In this document: one piece after another, positions 35,377 through 40,959 of the stretch | Layout of the letters: every line of letters begins with the position of its first letter | Numbering within the stretch: position 1 is the first letter of the stretch | Assembly: GCA_002456995.1 (NCBI GenBank) | Contig: NTKC01000014.1 | Span: 1-40,959, forward strand | Length of the DNA: 40,959 nucleotides | Direction of reading: 5' to 3' | Source: Candidatus Thioglobus sp. MED-G25 | GTDB lineage: Bacteria; Pseudomonadota; Gammaproteobacteria; Arenicellales; UBA868 | The notes under the pieces: generated by a model | The model's database searches: none | The model's input: the letters and a program-made list of their open reading frames with translations, nothing else | Told to the model about the DNA's origin: nothing | Position numbers and translations under genes: made by a program

Positions 35377-36306
35377 TCAGCCCAGCCTCCATTCCAGGAC
35401 ACCGTCGTTAATACGAGCATCCGCCCCGATCATCAGTGGATAGTTGGGTGAGATATGACCGAAGTCAGGTGAACGGAAAAGTGGCACGGTGCATCGTTCC
35501 GCGAGTCGGGTTACGAGCCATTCCTCATCGTGTTGGCCCGAAAGGTCTGTGAAACGACCCACCACAACCCCAGCCAAGTCTGCCACCAAACCACAGTCTA
35601 GCCACTGGTTCCAGAACCGAAGTACCCGTTCCGCCGATTCATGGGTGTCTTCTAAAAATAGAATGTGCCCCCGAAGTGTATCGGGAAAGTAGGGTGTTCC
35701 GATCAGAGCAGATAACACACTAAGGCAACCTCCGATTAGCTTGCCTTGAACCGTGGCACCTGTCGAACTACTGCCAAACTGCGAAACACTGATAGTGCTG
35801 TTCCACGGTCGAGATGATGATAATAACCGCACCAGACAGTCTACATCTGGTCCATTTGTCCATAAGGAGGATCCGGGCATTGGGCCATGAATCGCGGGCC
35901 ACCCCAACCGGGTGTGCAGCGCGACCTGCAGGGCACTGATATCAGAAAACCCAATCAATATTGTTTCAGGTAGCGACGATAATGCGGACCAGTCCAAGTA
36001 TCCCAACAGATCACTGGCACCATAACCACCACGCGCTGCCAGCACATAGGCACTATCAGGATTGGAAAGTGCGCTCGACAATATCTGACTACGGGCATTA
36101 ACCCCAACTTGAGCTTGCCTATCACCCGCATCTAAGGGATAGCGCCGGTAGCACACCTGAATCCCGGCCTGACGTAGTGCGGCCAAATTGCTCTCCAGTA
36201 CCGCAAAATTTGGCGCCGAACTGGGTTCCAGTATCGTCAGTATGGTCGACAAACCGTTCGATGCTGGAGCCGAGCCAGGTGGGCCAATAGTCACAAAACC
36301 GCCCAA
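35377..36306 (-). CDS. LD-carboxypeptidase (peptidase S66, LdcA-like)
   Basis: This 309-residue serine peptidase removes the terminal D-Ala from tetrapeptides during murein recycling in the cytosol. The Ser-Glu-His triad is seen as Ser121 (GFSDIS), Glu219 (LEDTHES) and His284 (FGHISPN). The start is unclear. TTG at 36306 gives a full-length protein, but it lacks a Shine-Dalgarno, and a GTG at codon 5 is also possible. It precedes dapA, whose pathway makes the diaminopimelate found in the same peptides, so the pairing is sensible. Confidence 0.88.
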   Translation of the reverse strand: MGGFVTIGPPGSAPASNGLSTILTILEPSSAPNFAVLESNLAALRQAGIQVCYRRYPLDAGDRQAQVGVNARSQILSSALSNPDSAYVLAARGGYGASDLLGYLDWSALSSLPETILIGFSDISALQVALHTRLGWPAIHGPMPGSSLWTNGPDVDCLVRLLSSSRPWNSTISVSQFGSSSTGATVQGKLIGGCLSVLSALIGTPYFPDTLRGHILFLEDTHESAERVLRFWNQWLDCGLVADLAGVVVGRFTDLSGQHDEEWLVTRLAERCTVPLFRSPDFGHISPNYPLMIGADARINDGVLEWRLG

Positions 36307-36350
36307 GCAATACTCGTTCGTTCGGAAAGTATAGGAATCAGAATTGACCC

Positions 36351-36396
36351 GGGAGGTAGGATGACCATCGACCTATTACATCGTGTGACAGAATAG
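36351..36396 (+). other. Possible 11-codon leader ORF with strong ribosome-binding site
   Basis: GGGAGG (36351-36356) stands four bases before an ATG at 36361 that opens MTIDLLHRVTE and stops at 36394-36396. It lies about 130 bp upstream of the second acyl-CoA synthetase gene in a 220-bp divergent gap. It may be a leader peptide or chance; nothing else in the gap is recognisable. Confidence 0.2.
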
Positions 36397-36526
36397 AATT
36401 CAAGCTCGAAGTTGCTCTTGTCTATCAAAATGCTACCGATGACTGGGCGTCAATATTGTTGAATCTGCTCGACTGACGTACGATCATGCCAACCATTGTC
36501 TACTTGGGCCAAACGCGGAGCAAGCC

Positions 36527-38152
36527 ATGTCGATTTTCGACACAAATCTACAACAGCAGGAAGCAAACTTTGAACCTTTGTCACCAGTGAGCTTCCTGCG
36601 CCGGGCTGCACAGGTCGCACCGACACATACTGCTATCGTTCACGGCGATCGACGCTACACCTACGCCCAGTTCTATGAACGCTCCTGCCGCCTCGCCAGC
36701 GCCCTATCAAAGCGGGGTGTCGGGCAAGGAGATTGTGTTGCAATTATGGGCGCTAATACTCCGGAAATGCTCGAGGCCCATAATGGTGTACCGATGCTCG
36801 GCGCTGTGCTTAACTCACTGAACATCCGTCTGGATGCACGCACAATTGCATTCATCCTAGAACACGGGGAAGCTCAGGTGCTCCTGACGGATTGCGGATT
36901 TTCCGATACGGTCCGTGAGGCTCTGGACCTAATTGACCGGGAATTATTGGTCGTAGACATCGACGACCCAATGGCAACTGGGGGTAAACGCCTGGGAGCT
37001 CTAGATTATGAAAATCTCCTAGCGGAAGGCGACCCGAACCTTGTGCCTAAACCTCTGCTGAATGAGTGGCAGGCATTGTCATTGTTATACACATCGGGGA
37101 CAACCGGTGATCCTAAAGGTTGCGTATACCACCATCGTGGGGCCTACCTGAATGCGTTGGGCAACATGTTTACCGTAGGCCTGGGTCGCGAGTCTGTCTA
37201 TCTGTGGACTTTGCCAATGTTTCATTGTGATGGCTGGACATTCACCTGGGGTGTAACAGCGGCAATGGCGACCCACATCTGTGTTAGAGACGTCGATCCT
37301 GCTGTCGTTTATAGATTGATCAATGATGAAAATGTGACGCACATGTGTGGAGCTCCCATAGTCCTAAATATGCTCGCACATTCACCGGAAGCGTCGAAGT
37401 CGAGCTTTCCTCAACGTGTAGAAATTGCGACAGGCGGTGCTGCCCCGCCCTCATCGGTAATCGAGACCATGGAAGAAAACGGATTCAATGTGACCCATCT
37501 CTACGGATTGACTGAAACCTATGGTCCAGCAACCGTATGTGTACCGCAGGACGACTGGCCAGATCTTGCCGTAAACGAGCGTTCAGCCCGAATGGCCCGC
37601 CAGGGTGTGCACTACGCGACACTGGAAGGCGCGACGGTCAAAAACCCCGATACGATGAAAGAAGTGCCTTGGGACGGCGAAACCATGGGCGAGGTCATGA
37701 TTCGCGGTAATACTGTTATGAAGGGCTACCTCAAAAACACACAAGCCACGAATTCGGCATTTTCAGGGGGTTGGTTCCATACAGGCGATCTGGCGGTGCG
37801 ACATCCCGACAGCTACATTGAAGTAAAGGACCGCTCAAAAGACATCATCATTTCAGGCGGAGAGAATATTTCCAGCCTAGAGGTCGAAGAAACACTCTAC
37901 CGTCATCCCGCTGTATTAGAGGCCGCTGTGGTCGCGAAATCCGATGAGAAATGGGGCGAAACACCGTGCGCGTTCGTCACTTTGCATGACGGTGCAGCGG
38001 CAACTGCTGATGACATCATTAACTTCTGCCGGGAACAACTGGCACACTATAAATCGCCTAAGTCGGTTGTCTTTGGTTCTCTCCCAAAAACTTCGACCGG
38101 CAAGATACAAAAATTTTTACTTCGTCACGAGGCTGAGAATCTGGGAAACTAA
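36527..38152 (+). CDS. Acyl-CoA synthetase (AMP-forming), paralogue 2
   Basis: This 541-residue ANL ligase has YTSGTTGDPKGCVYHH, YGLTETYGP, KDRSKDIIISGGENIS and the catalytic lysine in KTSTGKIQKF, all intact. It aligns over its whole length with the ligase at 21835-23469, sharing long identical stretches. The substrate-pocket segment after HLYGLTETYGP differs (ATVCVPQDDW versus AVICAWHPEW), so the substrates may differ. GGAG six bases before the ATG at 36527 supports the start. It stands alone, divergent from the LD-carboxypeptidase gene and convergent with the PhyH gene. Confidence 0.93.
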   Translation: MSIFDTNLQQQEANFEPLSPVSFLRRAAQVAPTHTAIVHGDRRYTYAQFYERSCRLASALSKRGVGQGDCVAIMGANTPEMLEAHNGVPMLGAVLNSLNIRLDARTIAFILEHGEAQVLLTDCGFSDTVREALDLIDRELLVVDIDDPMATGGKRLGALDYENLLAEGDPNLVPKPLLNEWQALSLLYTSGTTGDPKGCVYHHRGAYLNALGNMFTVGLGRESVYLWTLPMFHCDGWTFTWGVTAAMATHICVRDVDPAVVYRLINDENVTHMCGAPIVLNMLAHSPEASKSSFPQRVEIATGGAAPPSSVIETMEENGFNVTHLYGLTETYGPATVCVPQDDWPDLAVNERSARMARQGVHYATLEGATVKNPDTMKEVPWDGETMGEVMIRGNTVMKGYLKNTQATNSAFSGGWFHTGDLAVRHPDSYIEVKDRSKDIIISGGENISSLEVEETLYRHPAVLEAAVVAKSDEKWGETPCAFVTLHDGAAATADDIINFCREQLAHYKSPKSVVFGSLPKTSTGKIQKFLLRHEAENLGN

Positions 38153-38202
38153 CTGGGGCAAATAGCAAACAGCCAATAGAACAGAGGTTATATTGTTTTG
38201 GG

Positions 38203-39015
38203 CTACCTCGTCCACACAACTGGGTAGCGGGGACTATCCAGCGGATCACCATCGGCATGATCATCAGACCGAAGACCTTTATTGGTCCCAGGTCGGGCAT
38301 CATAAACCACATCATCACCGGTATAACGCACTGAATATCCCCGGCGGCGCACATCACCACTGCAATTGCCGCCGGCAGCGTGAACGGTTAATGCATGAAA
38401 AACATAGACATCCCCAGGGGAAAGATCCCAGCTGATAATCTCATAACGCTCGCGGGCTGATTCAATATCAGGCATCGGTTCATAATCGAGGTTACGTTCA
38501 TACTGTTCTATCCCTGCACCTTTGCCAAAAATCTCAGGTTGAAACCAGCGCCCCCAGCGGTGAGAGCCCGGTATGAACTCGAGTGCACCATTTTGTTTAT
38601 CGACCGGATCGAGCGCAATCCAAAAACTTAGCACTTGCCAGCCCCTCATGGCCCAATAAGGTTGGTCATTGTGCCATCGTGTTCGATTCGGCGTCTTGGG
38701 CTCCTTTACAAACAGTTGGTCATAGAGCAGGTTTATCTTCTCTGATGCAAGAATTTCCGCCGCCAACTCAGGCAAAGGTGAGTTGAAACAGAAATCCTGG
38801 AACCGTGCCTCAGATTCCCACAGACGTAGGTTACCGTGAAATCGGCCTCCCCCAGATTCCGACTGATAAGCGTGAACAAACGGACCGGGATCACGAATAT
38901 CGTGTTCGATTGCTTCGTTGAGCACCCCTAACCAATGATCGCTGATGCAACCTCGTATGACAGCTGCACCATCGTCGTTGTACTGTTGGATAACTTCGCT
39001 ATCGATGAGTGGCAT
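38203..39015 (-). CDS. Phytanoyl-CoA dioxygenase (PhyH) family Fe(II)/2-oxoglutarate oxygenase
   Basis: This 270-residue protein has the jelly-roll oxygenase iron site His115-x-Asp117 (RWHNDQPYW) and His212 (LTVHAAGGN). An arginine in the RRRGYSVRYTGDD segment can bind 2-oxoglutarate. GSHRWGRW (150-157) is a typical PhyH-family motif. Members hydroxylate diverse small molecules, including ectoine and phytanoyl-CoA; this one lacks a clear match to EctD. It lies 75 bp downstream of hutH on the same strand, which raises, but does not prove, a link to histidine-related compounds. Confidence 0.87.
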   Translation of the reverse strand: MPLIDSEVIQQYNDDGAAVIRGCISDHWLGVLNEAIEHDIRDPGPFVHAYQSESGGGRFHGNLRLWESEARFQDFCFNSPLPELAAEILASEKINLLYDQLFVKEPKTPNRTRWHNDQPYWAMRGWQVLSFWIALDPVDKQNGALEFIPGSHRWGRWFQPEIFGKGAGIEQYERNLDYEPMPDIESARERYEIISWDLSPGDVYVFHALTVHAAGGNCSGDVRRRGYSVRYTGDDVVYDARPGTNKGLRSDDHADGDPLDSPRYPVVWTR

Positions 39016-39090
39016 AGTTGCAAATGAAGCTGAACCGGCCTGTTAATCTACCTAAGTATCCGCGTTAGTCAATTATCGGTATGGCCCCAA

Positions 39091-40632
39091 TCAGCCACCT
39101 AGGGCACTAAGATCCCTAAGCAAGGGCGGCACCGATTTGGCCGGTTGACCACCGGCCAGCAGACGGGCCGCCTTTTGAATATCTGGTGCGAACACACGAT
39201 CTGTCGACAGATGCGGCACCTCGTTGCGCAAAATCTCAACCGCACCTTCAATCGAACGAGTTGATTTAAGCGGTCTACGGAATTCAATACCCTGCACTGC
39301 AGCCAGATATTCCACAGCGAGTATCAATTGTGAATTTTCATTCATTTCAGCGAGTCTCCGGGCAGCAAATGTAGCCATGCTGACATGATCTTCCTGGTTT
39401 GCCGATGTGGGCAGACTGTCGACCGACGCCGGATGAGCCAGACTCTTATTTTCGGAGGCGAGTGACGCCGCAGTGACGTGAGCAACCATAAACCCTGAAT
39501 TGAGACCAGCATCCTCGACTAGAAATGGCGGCAACTCACTGATTCCAGAATCGATGAGCATCGCAATCCGTCGTTCAGACAAGGACCCGATTTCTGCGAT
39601 GGCCAGCGCTACATTATCGGCAGCCAGAGCTACTGGTTCTGCATGAAAGTTACCGCCAGACAGTATCTCGCCCGTGTCCGGTATGATCAGAGGATTGTCA
39701 GAAACTGAAATCGCCTCCCTAAGGAATACCTCAGAGGCATGCCATAATTGATCCAAACACGCGCCAAGCACTTGAGGCTGACAACGCAAACTGTAAGGAT
39801 CTTGCACTCGGTCACAGAGCGCGTGAGACCGGTTGATTTCACTGTCATTGAGCAGATTCCTGAATATAGCTGCTACTTTCTGTTGCCCGGGATGCGGTCG
39901 AATCTGGTGAATCCGCTCATCGAATGGCACATAACTCCCCAAAGCTGCATCGACTGAAATCGCACCGATGAGAATCCCATTAGCCAGATTACGTTCGGCT
40001 GCAAGTACTGCGTCTAATGCCAGTGCAGTTGAGACTTGAGTACCGTTCAGCAGTGCCAAACCTTCCTTAGCCTCCAGTTTTAGAGGCTCCAGTTCAATAG
40101 CCTTGAGCGCCTGACTCGTCGGCACAACTGCTCCTCTGAAGTGTACCTGCCCCTGGCCTATCAACGTCGACGCCATGTGAGCTAAAGGTGCTAAGTCACC
40201 CGACGCACCGACCGAACCCTTTGCGGGAATAACCGGCATCATGTCGTTCGCCAACATAACAATCAGTCTATGGACCAGTTCCGGCCTGACCCCGGAGTAT
40301 CCCTGCGCTAGGCTGATAATTTTGAGACAAAGCACCAAGCGGACAATCCCGGATTCCAAAGGGGCCCCAACGCCTGCCGCGTGTGAACGTACCAAGTTTT
40401 GCTGTAGCGCCGACAATTTATCGACATCAATACGTGTCTGGGCTAGCTTACCGAAGCCAGTGTTGATGCCATACGCGATAACATCAGCCGACAAAGCAGC
40501 CTCAACATTAGCTCGACTGCGTCCTACAGCTCGCCAAGCCCGATCTGGTAGTTCAATGTCTACCGGCTCGGCAAGTATCTGTCGAATATCAGCCAGCCTG
40601 ATCTGGGACAGTTCAAGTTTTAGTGTCGTCAT
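39091..40632 (-). CDS. hutH: Histidine ammonia-lyase
   Basis: This 513-residue enzyme removes ammonia from histidine to give urocanate. The MIO prosthetic group forms from Ala143-Ser144-Gly145 in GSVGASGDLAPLAH, and the catalytic loop has YGINTGFG (Tyr54). Length and motifs fit bacterial HutH; tyrosine ammonia-lyase is less likely because the neighbour is a probable hutF. The ATG at 40632 overlaps the stop of the upstream gene as ATGA, implying translational coupling. HutU, HutG and the hut regulator are not in the window. Confidence 0.93.
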   Translation of the reverse strand: MTTLKLELSQIRLADIRQILAEPVDIELPDRAWRAVGRSRANVEAALSADVIAYGINTGFGKLAQTRIDVDKLSALQQNLVRSHAAGVGAPLESGIVRLVLCLKIISLAQGYSGVRPELVHRLIVMLANDMMPVIPAKGSVGASGDLAPLAHMASTLIGQGQVHFRGAVVPTSQALKAIELEPLKLEAKEGLALLNGTQVSTALALDAVLAAERNLANGILIGAISVDAALGSYVPFDERIHQIRPHPGQQKVAAIFRNLLNDSEINRSHALCDRVQDPYSLRCQPQVLGACLDQLWHASEVFLREAISVSDNPLIIPDTGEILSGGNFHAEPVALAADNVALAIAEIGSLSERRIAMLIDSGISELPPFLVEDAGLNSGFMVAHVTAASLASENKSLAHPASVDSLPTSANQEDHVSMATFAARRLAEMNENSQLILAVEYLAAVQGIEFRRPLKSTRSIEGAVEILRNEVPHLSTDRVFAPDIQKAARLLAGGQPAKSVPPLLRDLSALGG

Positions 40633-40959
40633 TCGAATGATCTATCTGTCAAGTGCTTAAGAGTAATAAGGAATTGTTCCATTGCAATAGCCTCACCAGC
40701 ATGCTGACCTTCCGTCACAACCTCCCGGCCCATCGCAATAACTGTGCGAACGTTACTGTCAGTAGCTGAAAATATCCAGCTGTCCAATGCTTCATCCGCA
40801 CTGCGGCGAGCCAGCCTCGGAGATTCCGGATCGAGCTCGATCAGGTCTGCCGGGGCACCCGAGGTTAACCCAGTCACTGATCGCCCACAGGCCTGACTGC
40901 CGCCCGCGACTGCGCGTTGCACAAGCGCATTGCCATTATGCCGCTCGTCAGCCCCCATC
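40629..40959 (-). CDS. hutF: Probable formimidoylglutamate deiminase, C-terminal part (start outside window)
   Basis: About 110 C-terminal residues of an amidohydrolase-family protein are visible, with the 5' end beyond the window. The stretch GAPADLIELDPESPRL and DEALDSWIFSATDSNVRTV matches the end of HutF, which hydrolyses N-formimino-glutamate to N-formylglutamate and ammonia. No metal-site residues are within this fragment. The stop overlaps the hutH start (ATGA), consistent with a hut operon of the HutF/HutG type. Another amidohydrolase, such as HutI or an atrazine-type enzyme, is possible but less likely. Confidence 0.72.
   Translation of the reverse strand, partial: MGADERHNGNALVQRAVAGGSQACGRSVTGLTSGAPADLIELDPESPRLARRSADEALDSWIFSATDSNVRTVIAMGREVVTEGQHAGEAIAMEQFLITLKHLTDRSFE

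Noticed and set aside
35289-35420. Upstream extension of dapA to 35420
   Set aside because: The added 44 residues do not resemble DapA and overlap the LD-carboxypeptidase gene; a perfect Shine-Dalgarno marks the ATG at 35288.
1-40959. CRISPR arrays, tRNA/rRNA genes, insertion sequences, prophage or integrase genes
   Set aside because: No repeat-spacer pattern, tRNA-like cloverleaf, transposase, integrase or terminal inverted repeats were seen; gaps are short and filled by normal intergenic sequence.

Overview
The window is a compact stretch of bacterial chromosome with no gap over 300 bases, about 31 protein genes (two cut by the window edges), no RNA gene, no CRISPR array and no insertion sequence. 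It most likely comes from an aerobic, heterotrophic, possibly marine gammaproteobacterium. The reasons are the single-chain PurL of about 1300 residues (a gamma/betaproteobacterial form), the dapA-purC-purL neighbourhood, ETF-ubiquinone oxidoreductase, a SPOR-domain envelope protein and the HutF type of histidine degradation. Base composition looks roughly balanced. I cannot name a genus.

Layout. 1-6.3 kb holds a catabolic module. It contains the end of a GlcD-like FAD-linked 2-hydroxyacid dehydrogenase, a convergent Rieske oxygenase/D-2-hydroxyacid dehydrogenase pair, and a divergent MFS carrier/FAD amine oxidase pair. 6.3-15.4 kb is a minus-strand run: glyA, soxB, soxD, soxA, soxG (heterotetrameric sarcosine oxidase), a short-chain dehydrogenase, and an aldehyde:ferredoxin oxidoreductase (AOR). 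15.6-18 kb carries a Sel1/SH3-like/SPOR envelope protein and a QueG-like Fe-S protein. 18.1-24 kb, plus strand, carries a glycerophosphodiester phosphodiesterase, a GT39-type membrane glycosyltransferase, a quinone oxidoreductase, an acyl-CoA synthetase and a VOC protein. 24-27.9 kb, minus strand, is an SDR/SLC13-TrkA_C permease/M24 peptidase set. 28-29.7 kb is ETF-QO. 29.7-36.3 kb, minus strand, is LD-carboxypeptidase, dapA, purC, purL. 36.5-38.2 kb is a second acyl-CoA synthetase, a paralogue of the first. 38.2-40.96 kb, minus strand, is a PhyH-family dioxygenase, hutH and the end of a probable hutF.

How the genes fit together. The core theme is oxidation of small nitrogenous and organic acids. 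Sarcosine is demethylated by SoxBDAG to glycine plus 5,10-methylene-THF (or formaldehyde and peroxide). GlyA uses methylene-THF to interconvert glycine and serine. Histidine goes through urocanate (HutH) and, via HutF, formylglutamate. ETF-QO passes electrons from ETF-linked flavoprotein dehydrogenases to the quinone pool.

The most interesting point is the AOR, a tungsto- or molybdopterin Fe-S enzyme family best known from anaerobes. It sits at the end of the one-carbon-releasing sarcosine oxidase operon, where purU or folate genes are common in other bacteria. A 78-bp spacer with repeated TTGTC/GACAA half-sites lies before it. Two further inverted repeats (upstream of glyA, and between the Rieske and MFS genes) are candidate operators.
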